From assembly GCF_015547515.1 (NCBI RefSeq), contig NZ_JADMVE010000008.1, positions 88,686 to 152,685 on the forward strand: a DNA stretch of 64,000 bases, in the 5' to 3' direction. Source of the DNA: Eubacterium sp. 1001713B170207_170306_E7. Its GTDB lineage: Bacteria > Bacillota > Clostridia > Eubacteriales > Eubacteriaceae. Positions 20,849 through 29,567 of this stretch are shown one piece after another. Below the pieces are notes generated by a model, which made no database searches, was not told the DNA's origin, and saw only the letters and a program-made list of their open reading frames with translations. The translations under genes and the position numbers were made by a program. The first letter of the stretch is position 1; each line of letters starts with the position of its first letter.

Positions 20849-22348
20849 CTATTCTTTCCTGGGAATCCTCACACGCTGTACAGTGCCCTGGCCGGGCACG
20901 CTTTCAATCATCAGCTCCGCGCCCAGCATATGCGTCAGCTGGAAACGGGCGTTGTAAATGCCGCCGTCCTTTTTATCCCGCAGGCTTTCAGGATCAAAGC
21001 CCACGCCGTCGTCGGTGATGGTGACCTCATAGCAATCTGGCAGCTCCCGGGTGGACAGGGTGACTGTGCCGCCCTCGGGCTTCCGGCATACACCGTGCTT
21101 GACCGCATTCTCCACCAGGGGCTGGATGCATAAGGGCGGCACCGTGAAATCCGAGGCCTCGATGTCGTATACGGCGTCAAAACGGTTTTTAAACCGGATT
21201 TTTTCAATGTCCACATAGCACTGGACCGGCACCAGGGCTTTGTCGAAGGGGACGGGCTGGTTGATCTTGACAAAGTCGAGGTTTGAGCGCAGATAGTTGG
21301 AAAAGGTAAAGATCACTTTGTCGGCCAGCCGGGTATCCCGCCGGGCCAGCACCTGGATGGCCTGGAGGGTGTTGAACATAAAATGGGGCTGGAGCTGGCT
21401 CACCATCATGTCGGCGCTTTTCTGCTCCATCTCCTTGTACAGGTTGGCCAGACGGGTGGCCTCCTGCTGGCGGACCTCGATAACCCGCTGATAGTAGATA
21501 TAAATCATACACATGAGTAACAGGCACAGGGTGGCCGGGTACAGCATGTACATGTCAGCCGTGGCCCAGCCGGACAGGTACATGGTGTCGGCAAACAGGC
21601 CGGTGAAGATGGCCGCGTAGCCCACGAGGGCAGGCCGGATATGCGGGGTTTTCGCCTTGACCAGACGGTACAGCCGGTAGTACATGTAGGCCAGAGGATA
21701 ATAAAGCCCCAGGCGGATGTGCTGCTCCAGGTACAGGGTCTGGCTGTTTTTGGACACGATGGCAATGGCGGCCAGCACAGCGGCGTAATAGGCGGCCAGA
21801 ATGGCCACGCGCGCTGGCCGGATCCGGCCAGCGGTCTGTTCCTCGACGGTCAGGCACAGCAGAAAACAGGCGTCCAGGGTCGCGCCGTAAAAGATGATGG
21901 CCAGGGTGGTGTTAAAAGGGCCGCCGAACAGGGCCTCGACGGTGACAGCGATATCCACGCTGAACATGCGCACGATCAGGAACACCACGGCCCCCAGTAT
22001 CAGGTTTGAATAATTTTTGACCCGGCTGATCAAAATCACCAGCAGATAAACCAGGCTGAATACCAGCACGCCTGTGCTGAGAACGGAGATGGAAAAAATC
22101 TGCAGCGGTGAATAGCTGACATTGTTCTTGAGATTGGTAAAAACAGAGGTAATGTAAACGCCGGAGGGCAGAGCGTCCACGCTCTGGTCCCCGAGACTCA
22201 TGGAGAGCTCGGTATGGATCCGGGCGTTCTGTACCTGACCGCTGACCAGGCCATGCAGGCCCATGCCGGCGATCAGGATGAGCACGACGGCCAGGCAGGC
22301 AAAATAAACGGTCTTTTCGCTTGGTTTTCGGATGGGTTTTGATGACAT
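20849..22348 (-). CDS. LytS-type sensor histidine kinase
   Basis: A 499-residue kinase. The N-terminus has one helix, an extracellular loop of about 60 residues, then about seven membrane helices (7TMR-like, to about 285). A coiled linker leads to the His_kinase domain with QLQPHFMFNTL (phospho-His), the N box PLVENAVKHG and the G box DDGVGFD. A GGAG seven bases before the ATG at 22348 fixes the start; it directly follows the EAL gene stop. Partner of the next response regulator. Ligand unknown. Confidence 0.9.
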   Translation of the reverse strand: MSSKPIRKPSEKTVYFACLAVVLILIAGMGLHGLVSGQVQNARIHTELSMSLGDQSVDALPSGVYITSVFTNLKNNVSYSPLQIFSISVLSTGVLVFSLVYLLVILISRVKNYSNLILGAVVFLIVRMFSVDIAVTVEALFGGPFNTTLAIIFYGATLDACFLLCLTVEEQTAGRIRPARVAILAAYYAAVLAAIAIVSKNSQTLYLEQHIRLGLYYPLAYMYYRLYRLVKAKTPHIRPALVGYAAIFTGLFADTMYLSGWATADMYMLYPATLCLLLMCMIYIYYQRVIEVRQQEATRLANLYKEMEQKSADMMVSQLQPHFMFNTLQAIQVLARRDTRLADKVIFTFSNYLRSNLDFVKINQPVPFDKALVPVQCYVDIEKIRFKNRFDAVYDIEASDFTVPPLCIQPLVENAVKHGVCRKPEGGTVTLSTRELPDCYEVTITDDGVGFDPESLRDKKDGGIYNARFQLTHMLGAELMIESVPGQGTVQRVRIPRKE

Positions 22349-22349
22349 A

Positions 22350-24272
22350 TCATTTCTCCGCCGCTTCTTTGACAAGGGCTGTGAATGCTGCTTCGGGCAG
22401 TGGTCTTGAAAAATAATAGCCCTGGATAAAATCGCAGTCCATCTCCCGCAGGATCTCGACCTCCTCGGCCACCTCGACGCCCTCGGCGATGACGCGCATC
22501 TTCATGCGGTGGATCAGGTTGATAATAGCTTCCACGGCCATTTTGGTTCGGGACTCGCCGGCCAGGCGGCTGGTCAGGCTCTTGTCCAGCTTGATAATCT
22601 TGAAGGGCAGGTGAAGCATGTTGGTGACGCCGGAATAGCCAATGCCGAAATCGTCCAGGGCAAAGGCGCAGCCATAGCGGATGAGGCGGTCCATGGTGTT
22701 TTTAAGGGTGGCCATGGAGGCGGCGGCTACGGTCTCGGTGATCTCAAACTTGAAGCGTTGAGGCGGCAGCCGGTAGCGCTCCATGATGGCGATGAGGTCA
22801 TCGGCCAGGCTCTCCTGCATACACTGTACCACGGAAAGGTTCACGCCGATGGTTTCAAATCCCGCTTCGGTATAGGGATGGGCAGAGACAAACTGACACA
22901 CCTTCTCGAACACGATGAGGCCAATGGACACGATCATACCGTTTTCCTCGGTCATGGGGATAAACTCGTCGGGCGGGATCAGGCCAAACTCGGGGTCACG
23001 CATGCGCACCAGCGCCTCGCAGGTGGCAAAGCGCCCCTTGGGAATGGAGTAAATGGGCTGGTAATGCACCTCAAAGCCGTCGTTTTCGAGGGCGGTGGTG
23101 AGCATGGAGCGGATATGGTTCTTGCGCTTAAATTTCTCGTTGAAGATTTCACCGCCCCGCACCACACCGTTTTCGCGGTGCTTGGATTCCTGAATGGCAA
23201 AGTCGATGGCGGACACGATCTCGTCGGCGGTCTCGGTGCCGCTCTGGCCCACGGGCACCACGCCCAGGCCGCAGCTCAGGCTGTAGTCAATGCCCTGGTA
23301 ATGCCAGGGCTTTTTGAACCGCTCCACGATGATGTCCACAGTTTGGTCGGCGCTCGCCGCGCCGCCGGAGGCCGCGAGGCAGAACACGTCGCCGTCGAAG
23401 CGGTAGACCCGCCCGGTGCTGGCCAGCTCCTTTAAAAACCCGGCGACTTCCTTGAGCAGGCGGTCACAGGTCTTGACGCCGAACACCTCGTTGGCAAACT
23501 TGAAATCCCGCAGGGCAAGGGCGATGACATCGCCCCTTTTCCCCTCCTTGAGATGCATTTCGATCATCTGCAGAAAGACCTGCCGCTTAAAGGTGCCGGT
23601 GAGCTCGTCGCTGACCAGGCTGTTGCTCTGGGTGGAGAGGTGCACCAGCAGAATACAGCAGGTGCAGGCCACACCGGTCAGGATATAGCCGGTAAAGACG
23701 AACTGGAGCAGGATGGCCGCCAAAGACAGTGCCAGAAAGGCGCAGAGCGCCACAAAAACCGAGTGGGACATCTTTTTGCGGTTGTAGATGGCCACGACTG
23801 CGGCGCACAGGATATAGGAGATGGTAATGACATGGCTGAAGGGATTGCCGATGCCGCGGGCATAGCCGTGTTCCAGGTCCAGGGAAAAGTAAAAATGCGT
23901 CAGCGGGTTGGACAGGGCCAGCAGCAAGTAAACAAAATACATTGAAAAAACCAGAATGACCAGGGCCCTTTTGTGCCAGAATTCCTGATAAATGATGGAA
24001 ATCACGTACAGCAGCACCATCATGGGCATGCTGGGCAGAAAAATCAGATACAGGTTGTTGAAGAAAACGGCCAGGCCGAAGTTGTCGGGCGTCAGGTTTT
24101 CCAGCAGCAGCGTGGCGGCGATATTGGTGGCGATAAAGGCAAAGGAAATGACAAGGGTCGCACCATAGATACGGTTCTGCCAGGTGGGAACCCGCGGCCC
24201 TCTGTAGTAGTAAACCATGATGATACCGATGATTACAGCTGAATAGATTTCAAATTCCAAGTGCCATGTCAT
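22350..24272 (-). CDS. Membrane c-di-GMP phosphodiesterase (degenerate GGDEF plus EAL)
   Basis: A 640-residue protein. About seven membrane helices (1-210) form an MHYT/MASE-like sensor. The GGDEF domain (about 215-370) has DGDVF in place of GGDEF, so cyclase activity is unlikely. The EAL domain (about 380-635) keeps EALVR, the metal-binding Asn in NLSVVQ, FEITET, LDDFGIGYSG, KLDKSL and QGYYFSRPL, so it should degrade c-di-GMP. It lies in an apparent operon with the kinase and regulator genes, and not far from the TasA-like biofilm genes. Confidence 0.93.
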   Translation of the reverse strand: MTWHLEFEIYSAVIIGIIMVYYYRGPRVPTWQNRIYGATLVISFAFIATNIAATLLLENLTPDNFGLAVFFNNLYLIFLPSMPMMVLLYVISIIYQEFWHKRALVILVFSMYFVYLLLALSNPLTHFYFSLDLEHGYARGIGNPFSHVITISYILCAAVVAIYNRKKMSHSVFVALCAFLALSLAAILLQFVFTGYILTGVACTCCILLVHLSTQSNSLVSDELTGTFKRQVFLQMIEMHLKEGKRGDVIALALRDFKFANEVFGVKTCDRLLKEVAGFLKELASTGRVYRFDGDVFCLAASGGAASADQTVDIIVERFKKPWHYQGIDYSLSCGLGVVPVGQSGTETADEIVSAIDFAIQESKHRENGVVRGGEIFNEKFKRKNHIRSMLTTALENDGFEVHYQPIYSIPKGRFATCEALVRMRDPEFGLIPPDEFIPMTEENGMIVSIGLIVFEKVCQFVSAHPYTEAGFETIGVNLSVVQCMQESLADDLIAIMERYRLPPQRFKFEITETVAAASMATLKNTMDRLIRYGCAFALDDFGIGYSGVTNMLHLPFKIIKLDKSLTSRLAGESRTKMAVEAIINLIHRMKMRVIAEGVEVAEEVEILREMDCDFIQGYYFSRPLPEAAFTALVKEAAEK

Positions 24273-24289
24273 TTCTTTTACCTCTATTT

Positions 24290-24994
24290 TTAAATTACCG
24301 TTTCAGCGTCGATGGAAAAGTAATCCTTGCGGATATAAAACTCATTGTAGCTGATAGGCATGCCGTCCTCCACTGACAAAATACATTGGGAGATGAGGAA
24401 AACGCTCTCCTCCCGCGGGATTTTCAGATAACCCCGCACCTCGTGGGCCGGTTTTACAATTTCGATGTGCAGCTTTTTCTTGAGCTGGAACTGCAGCTTT
24501 GCCTTTTCCATGATGCCGTGGAAATTGGCGAAGTTGATGACGTCCTCCACGATGGGGTTCCCCTTCTGGTAGGGCAGGTAGATGTTGCTGTACTGCACCA
24601 CGTCCTTGCCCATGTAAAAGGCTTTCTGGACGCGGATAACCTTGTCGAAGGACCCGACCTTGAGCTCGCGCATGAGCCGGCGCCCGGGCGATACCACGCC
24701 CACCTTGATGAGCTTGACCTCGTCGATCTGCCCCTTCAGGCTGTCTACCTCGTCAAAGTAGAACTGGTAATGGTTGGAGGTGGGCTCACAGACAAAATTG
24801 CCCTTGCCCGGTATGGTGTAGATATAGTTCTCGTTGACCAGCAATGCCAGGCTTTTGCGCAGGGTGGTACGGCTGACGTCATAAAATTCCGACAGCTCGT
24901 GCTCGGACGGCAGGATGTCGCCGGGCTTCATCTCACCTTTTTCAATTTTTCCTTTAATGTCGTTTACGATATCGAGGTATAAAATTTTACGCAT
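24290..24994 (-). CDS. GntR-family transcriptional regulator (HutC/UTRA type)
   Basis: A 234-residue repressor-type protein. The N-terminal winged HTH (about 5-70, GDILPSEHELSEFYDVSRTTLRK) is followed by a UTRA-like ligand domain (about 90-230) ending in the SYNEFYIRKDYF segment typical of HutC subfamily. It lies 6 bp after the corrinoid gene and 17 bp before the EAL gene, all in one direction. The ligand is unknown; control of its own operon is likely. Confidence 0.92.
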   Translation of the reverse strand: MRKILYLDIVNDIKGKIEKGEMKPGDILPSEHELSEFYDVSRTTLRKSLALLVNENYIYTIPGKGNFVCEPTSNHYQFYFDEVDSLKGQIDEVKLIKVGVVSPGRRLMRELKVGSFDKVIRVQKAFYMGKDVVQYSNIYLPYQKGNPIVEDVINFANFHGIMEKAKLQFQLKKKLHIEIVKPAHEVRGYLKIPREESVFLISQCILSVEDGMPISYNEFYIRKDYFSIDAETVI

Positions 24995-25000
24995 GGCTTC

Positions 25001-25633
25001 CTACTCCTGGGTAAGCCATTCTCTGCAGATGGAGACACCCTCGATGGCGTCGCTGGAAAAGGCGTCGGCTCCCACGTATCTGGCGTATTCTTTGCCCGCG
25101 ATGGCGCCGCCCAGAATGATCCGGATATCCTCCCGGAGGCCGGCGGCAGTGATGGCCTCCACCACCACGCGGATGTTTTCCACCACGGAGGTCAGTATCC
25201 CGCTGATGCCCAGTATCTGGGGCTTTTCTTTTTTGATGGCCCGGATAAATTCCTCGGTGGGGACGTCTGTGCCCAGGTCGATGACATCAAGGCCCTCGGA
25301 ATGCAGCATGCTGACAAATATGTTTTTGCCCACGTCGTGGATATCGTCAAACACGGTACCCACCACGATCTTGCCCGCCGGGGCCTCGCGGCTGGAGCGC
25401 TCGGATTCCATGCCGGATATTTTGAGCAGGCTGGACACCAGCTCGCCGGCCATGATGAGGTCTGCGATGTAGTACTCGCCCTTCTCGTACCGGTTGGCCA
25501 CGCGCTGGAGGGCGAAATTCAGGTCGTTGGATATCTCCTTTGGGTTTTCCCCTGATGCGAGCAGGGTTTTTACCTGGCGGATGGCCAGGGGCTCGTCGAT
25601 GTTTTCGACCGCTTCGATTAATTTTTTCTCCAT
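25001..25633 (-). CDS. Corrinoid (B12-binding) protein of methyltransferase type
   Basis: A 210-residue protein with an N-terminal helical cap (B12-binding 2, about 1-85) and a Rossmann B12 domain carrying DIHDVGKN (DxHxxG, about 99-106), SVL-like LGISGIL and GGA motifs. It matches the corrinoid subunits MtaC/MtbC/MttC that carry methyl groups between a substrate methyltransferase and a second enzyme. No methyltransferase gene is adjacent; a GntR regulator and signalling genes follow instead. The start at 25633 has GGAG five bases before; an upstream ATG lacks a site. Confidence 0.92.
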   Translation of the reverse strand: MEKKLIEAVENIDEPLAIRQVKTLLASGENPKEISNDLNFALQRVANRYEKGEYYIADLIMAGELVSSLLKISGMESERSSREAPAGKIVVGTVFDDIHDVGKNIFVSMLHSEGLDVIDLGTDVPTEEFIRAIKKEKPQILGISGILTSVVENIRVVVEAITAAGLREDIRIILGGAIAGKEYARYVGADAFSSDAIEGVSICREWLTQE

Positions 25634-25669
25634 GATAACTCCGTCTACAATCAATCTATTTTAGTATGA

Positions 25670-25698
25670 ATCATATCATAAAAACCGGTCTGTGACAA
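25670..25698 (-). promoter_or_regulatory. Promoter of the corrinoid-GntR-signalling operon
   Basis: On the minus strand TTGTCA (25693-25698), 17 bp, TATGAT (25670-25675). The leader to the corrinoid start is about 30 nt. Confidence 0.6.
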
Positions 25699-25787
25699 TC
25701 GTTTAACCACTGGATTTACACCAATTAATAGTTTTTCTTTGATCAACCTTTCGTTAAAGAATTGTCAAGGAATTCTTCTTTATTCTA

Positions 25788-25816
25788 TTGGAATTTTAAT
25801 GAAAAAGGCGTATAAT
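25788..25816 (+). promoter_or_regulatory. Promoter of fbp
   Basis: TTGGAA (25788-25793), 17 bp, TATAAT (25811-25816), about 65 bp before the fbp start and divergent from the corrinoid operon promoter. Confidence 0.72.
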
Positions 25817-25882
25817 GGGTATATATATTGCAAAGGTTCCCAGAAATATTGTGAAAATACAGAGAATTTTAAGGAGCATTCT

Positions 25883-27871
25883 ATGGAAAACTTTACAAAA
25901 GCCGAGCTTGAAAAGAACAAAAAATACCTGGAGCTGCTGTCCGGTAACTTTCCAAACATCACCACCGCCGTGGGCGAGGTGGTCAACCTGACGGCCATTT
26001 TAAACCTGCCCAAAAGCACGGAGCACTTCCTGACCGATATCCACGGTGAGCACGAGGCCTTTAACCACGTGATGCAGAACGCCTCGGGCGCGATCCGCCG
26101 CAAGGTCATGGACGAGCTGGGCAGCACGGTCAGCCTTGAGGATCTGGAGGAGCTGACCACGCTCATCTATTACCCCAGCGAAAAGCTGGACTTGATTAAA
26201 AAGGAAAAGAAGGGCCCTTACCTGGACAACTGGTATGAGCTTACCATTTACCGCCTGGTCAAGGTCTGCCGGGCCGCCGCCTCCAAATACACCCGTTCCA
26301 AGGTGCGCAAGGCCCTGCCCAAGGATTTCGCCTATGTGATGGAGGAGCTTTTGCAGGAGGACGAGCACCGCTTTAACAAAAAGGAATACTATAACCAGAT
26401 CATCGCGAGCCTGGTGGAATACGGCCGGGCCGAGCACTTTATCATCGAGATCTCCGGCGTCATCAAGCGCCTGACCACCGACCACCTGCACATCATCGGG
26501 GATATCTTTGACCGTGGGCCGGGGCCGGACGTGGTCATGGACACCCTCATGAAGCACCACTCCCTGGATATGCAGTGGGGCAATCACGATATTCTGTGGA
26601 TGGGCGCCGCCGCGGGCAGCGCGGCCTGCATCGCCAACGTGGTGCGTATCGCCCTGCGCTACGCCAACATGGATGCCCTGGAAACCGGCTACGGCATCAA
26701 CCTGCTGCCGCTGGCCACCTTTGCCAACCGCGTATACCGGGAAGACCCCTGCCAGCAGTTTACCCCCAAGGTGAGTCCGGACGACATCGAGACCGACGCG
26801 GAAATCATGCTCATGACCCGCATGCACAAGGCCATCAGCATAATCCAGTTCAAGCTGGAGGACCAGCTGATCTCCCGCCACCCCGAATACGAGATGGACG
26901 ACCGCCTGGTGCTCAGGGGCATCAGTGAGGACAACAAGACCGTTGAGGTGGACGGCGTGGTCTACGAGCTCAACGACACGAACTTCCCCACCCTGAACCA
27001 TGAAAAGCCCTGGGAATTGAGCGAGGAGGAGCAGATCGTGGTGGACAAGCTGTGCTACACCTTCCGTCACAGCGAAAAGCTTCAGAAGCATATCCGCTTC
27101 ATGTACGCCAAGGGCAGCATGTATCTGGTCTACAACAACAACCTGCTGTTCCACGCCTGCGTGCTGCTGAACGAGGACGGCACCTTCAAGGTCAAGAAGA
27201 TCAACAACAAATATTATTCGGGCCGCTCCCTCATGGATAAATACGACCAGATGGCCCGGGAGGCCTATTTCGGCGACATTGAGGAATGCCCGAACAAGTC
27301 GGATTTCCTGTGGTACCTGTGGTGCAACAAGGATTCCCCGCTTTTCGGCAAGGACAAGATGGCCACCTTTGAGCGGTACTTCATCGACGACAAGACCCCG
27401 CATAAGGAGCGTTACACGCCTTTCTACACCCGGATCGACGACAATGAGAACATTGCGGTCATGATCCTCAAGGAATTTGGCGTGGACCCGGTGGAGGGCC
27501 ACCTGATCAACGGCCACGTGCCCGTCAAGGCCGGCTCGGGCGAAAGCCCCATCCGCGCCAACGGCAAGCAGCTGGTCATTGACGGCGGTTTTGCCAAGGC
27601 CTATCAGAAAACCACGGGCATTGCCGGCTATACTCTGACCTACAACTCCTACGGCCTCACCCTCATCAGCCACCGCCCCTTTGAATCGGTGGATATGGCG
27701 ATCCGTGAGGGCGTGGACATCAAATCCACCCGGCAGGTGGTGGAAACCACGCTGGAACGCAAGCGCGTCAAGGACACGGATATCGGCAAAACCATCCAGG
27801 CCCAGGTACACGACCTGGAAATGCTGATTTCGGCTTACCGGAAAGGGATTATTAAGGAAAAATCTTATTAA
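25883..27871 (+). CDS. fbp: Fructose-1,6-bisphosphatase class III
   Basis: A 662-residue enzyme of the Firmicutes-type (class III) family, which has a metallophosphoesterase core. DIHGEHEAF (about 51-59), GDIFDRGP (about 206-213) and WGNHD (about 231-235) give the metal-binding Asp, His and Asn. It dephosphorylates fructose 1,6-bisphosphate in gluconeogenesis, needed by an acetogen growing on C1 compounds. Length is normal for the family. The ATG at 25883 follows AAGGAGCATTCT; the frame opens 48 codons earlier without a site. A monocistronic unit with its own promoter and terminator. Confidence 0.97.
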   Translation: MENFTKAELEKNKKYLELLSGNFPNITTAVGEVVNLTAILNLPKSTEHFLTDIHGEHEAFNHVMQNASGAIRRKVMDELGSTVSLEDLEELTTLIYYPSEKLDLIKKEKKGPYLDNWYELTIYRLVKVCRAAASKYTRSKVRKALPKDFAYVMEELLQEDEHRFNKKEYYNQIIASLVEYGRAEHFIIEISGVIKRLTTDHLHIIGDIFDRGPGPDVVMDTLMKHHSLDMQWGNHDILWMGAAAGSAACIANVVRIALRYANMDALETGYGINLLPLATFANRVYREDPCQQFTPKVSPDDIETDAEIMLMTRMHKAISIIQFKLEDQLISRHPEYEMDDRLVLRGISEDNKTVEVDGVVYELNDTNFPTLNHEKPWELSEEEQIVVDKLCYTFRHSEKLQKHIRFMYAKGSMYLVYNNNLLFHACVLLNEDGTFKVKKINNKYYSGRSLMDKYDQMAREAYFGDIEECPNKSDFLWYLWCNKDSPLFGKDKMATFERYFIDDKTPHKERYTPFYTRIDDNENIAVMILKEFGVDPVEGHLINGHVPVKAGSGESPIRANGKQLVIDGGFAKAYQKTTGIAGYTLTYNSYGLTLISHRPFESVDMAIREGVDIKSTRQVVETTLERKRVKDTDIGKTIQAQVHDLEMLISAYRKGIIKEKSY

Positions 27872-27896
27872 AAAACGGGCTCTGCCCGTTTTTTTA
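27872..27896 (+). terminator. fbp terminator
   Basis: 7-bp stem (27874-27880 with 27884-27890), TCT loop and a run of T directly after the fbp stop. Confidence 0.9.
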
Positions 27897-27982
27897 GTTG
27901 AGCGTTGCTAAATCCCTTTCCTTATGATAAACTAAAACTACTATTAAACATGCATACTTCAATAACATTCGGAGGGGAAACC

Positions 27983-28852
27983 ATGAGCTTTGAAATTGTA
28001 ACAGATTCTTCCTGCAACCTGCCTGAGGACATCATTGACCGTTACGGTCTGCACATTCTGTCTTTACGCTTTTTAGTCGGGGAAAAAGAATACTACAGCT
28101 ATACCAAGGGGGAGATCACCGATCTAGCCCAGTTCTATACTATGATGCGCAACAAGGAGGAAATCACCACCTCACAGATCAGCAGCGACATCTGCACCCG
28201 TCTTTTTGAAGGGCTGCTGCAGCAGGGCAAAGATGTTCTGTACATCGGGTTCTCCTCCGCGCTCAGCGGCACTTACCAGGTGGGATACCTGGCCCTTGAG
28301 GCGCTGAAAGAAAAATATCCCGACCGCAAGATTTACGCGGTGGATACCCTGGGCGCTTCGCTGGGCGAGGGACTTCTGGTTTACCATGCCGCGAACCTGC
28401 GGGATGCCGGAAAGAGCATTGAGGACGTCAATGCCTGGCTTCTGGACAACCGCCTGCACCTCTGCCACTGGTTTACGGTGGACGATCTGTTCTTCCTGCA
28501 GCGCGGAGGGCGTGTGTCCGGCACGGTGGCCATCTTCGGCACGCTTTTAAACGTCAAACCCGTTATGCACATGGACAACGAAGGCCGGCTGATCTTTGTG
28601 ACCAAGGTGCGCGGCCGCAAGCGTTCCCTGGACGCGCTGGTAGAACGGCTGGACCAGACCGCCATCAACCCGTCCGAGCAGTCCATTTTCATCACTCACG
28701 GCGACTGTCTGGAGGACGCCCAGTACGTGGCTAAGAAGATCGAGGAAACATACCACCCCAAAGAAATTGTCATCAACTGGGTGGATCCGGTCATCGGCGC
28801 ACACTCCGGTCCCGGCACCGTGGCGCTGTTCTTTCTGGGAACCGAACGGTAA
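27983..28852 (+). CDS. DegV family (fatty-acid-binding) protein
   Basis: A 289-residue DegV protein. It shows the N-terminal VTDSSCNLP motif, TSQIS and GFSSALSGTY, which contribute to the bound fatty acid carboxylate, and a C-terminal HGD and GAHSGPGT loop. Such proteins (FakB type) present fatty acids to a FakA kinase for phospholipid synthesis. No fakA is adjacent. The start at 27983 follows GGAGGGGAAACC. It stands alone between two terminators. Confidence 0.94.
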   Translation: MSFEIVTDSSCNLPEDIIDRYGLHILSLRFLVGEKEYYSYTKGEITDLAQFYTMMRNKEEITTSQISSDICTRLFEGLLQQGKDVLYIGFSSALSGTYQVGYLALEALKEKYPDRKIYAVDTLGASLGEGLLVYHAANLRDAGKSIEDVNAWLLDNRLHLCHWFTVDDLFFLQRGGRVSGTVAIFGTLLNVKPVMHMDNEGRLIFVTKVRGRKRSLDALVERLDQTAINPSEQSIFITHGDCLEDAQYVAKKIEETYHPKEIVINWVDPVIGAHSGPGTVALFFLGTER

Positions 28853-28858
28853 GGCTTT

Positions 28859-28896
28859 AACCCGCCCGCTGACACAGCCGGGCGGGTTTCTTTTTT
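28859..28896 (+). terminator. degV terminator
   Basis: An 8-bp GC-only stem (28861-28868 with 28879-28886) and a T-rich tail. Confidence 0.9.
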
Positions 28897-28899
28897 ACC

Positions 28900-28929
28900 G
28901 AAACCGTTCCCTTTCTACTGAAAACGTTC
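28900..28929 (+). promoter_or_regulatory. Paired GAAA-CGTTC boxes upstream of the YegP-like gene
   Basis: GAAACCGTTC (28900-28909) and GAAAACGTTC (28920-28929) are direct repeats 20 bp apart. The second, read as TGAAAACGTTCT, resembles the core of a CcpA cre site. A TATACT -10 follows at about 28953-28958. Confidence 0.3.
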
Positions 28930-29006
28930 TTCTTGCTTTTCTCTCCTGTGGTATACTTTAATTAAACATTTGTTTCGTTTAAAATTGAGCCCGGGAGGTT
29001 TTTGTC

Positions 29007-29381
29007 ATGGGAAAATTTGTTATCAAACCGGTTAAGTCCGGTTATACCTTTCATCTGAAAGCCAGAAATGGCGAGGTGATCGCAACGTCTGAGGTGTATT
29101 CCAGCCTGACGACCTGCAAGCACGGCGTCGAATCTGTCCGCAAAAACGCGGAAGGCGCGCACCTGGAGGATCAGACCGCCAAGGAGCCTGTCCCCGCGAA
29201 AAATCCAAAGTTTGAGATGTACCAGGATAAGGGTGGTAAATACCGCTTCCACCTAAAGGCCAGCAACGGCGAGATCATTGCTGTTTCCGCCGGCTATAAA
29301 GAAAAGGGCAGCTGCCTGAAGGGCATCGAATCGGTCCGGCGCAACGCTCCCGAGGCCGAAGTCATTGTTGAAGAAGCCTGA
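29007..29381 (+). CDS. YegP-like protein with two DUF1508 domains
   Basis: A 124-residue protein made of two copies of a about 48-residue beta module, each with a YxFHLKAxNGExIAxSxxY pattern followed by CxxGxESVRxNA. YegP-family proteins are small cytoplasmic proteins of unknown or stress-related role. A GGGAGG leader precedes the ATG. Own terminator follows. Confidence 0.9.
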   Translation: MGKFVIKPVKSGYTFHLKARNGEVIATSEVYSSLTTCKHGVESVRKNAEGAHLEDQTAKEPVPAKNPKFEMYQDKGGKYRFHLKASNGEIIAVSAGYKEKGSCLKGIESVRRNAPEAEVIVEEA

Positions 29382-29404
29382 TCCTAACCTTTCATATATT
29401 TTAT

Positions 29405-29443
29405 AGAAGCCCCCCGGATACTCTTATCCGGGGGGCTTCTTAC
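29405..29443 (+). terminator. Terminator after the YegP-like gene
   Basis: A perfect 16-bp stem (29405-29420 with 29425-29440) with a CTCT loop; T-rich end. Confidence 0.88.
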
Positions 29444-29500
29444 TGCCTGCCATCAATAGCTGACGGGCGCAAAAAATTCATACTTTTTTCTGATTTATCC

Positions 29501-29538
29501 AAAAAAACAAGGGAAGCCGTGCGGCTTCCCTTGTTTTT
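29501..29538 (-). terminator. Terminator of the giant adhesin gene
   Basis: A stem of at least 14 bp around GTGC (29505-29538), flanked by A and T runs on both strands; the seven-T tract on the minus strand serves the adhesin transcript. Confidence 0.88.
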
Positions 29539-29567
29539 ATTTGTTTCTGTTTTTCTCATTTACTGTC

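Noticed and set aside
22348..22375. Upstream start for the LytS-type kinase
   Set aside because: The alternative lies inside the EAL gene and lacks an SD, whereas the ATG at 22348 has GGAG at the right distance.
22509..23435. 308-codon frame opposite the EAL gene
   Set aside because: Antisense shadow of a conserved gene with complete EAL motifs; composition is typical of an antisense frame.
26000..27811. 603-codon open frame opposite fbp
   Set aside because: It is a shadow of the high-GC3 fbp gene: no ribosome binding site, Val/His/Gly-rich composition, and the plus strand encodes a clear enzyme.
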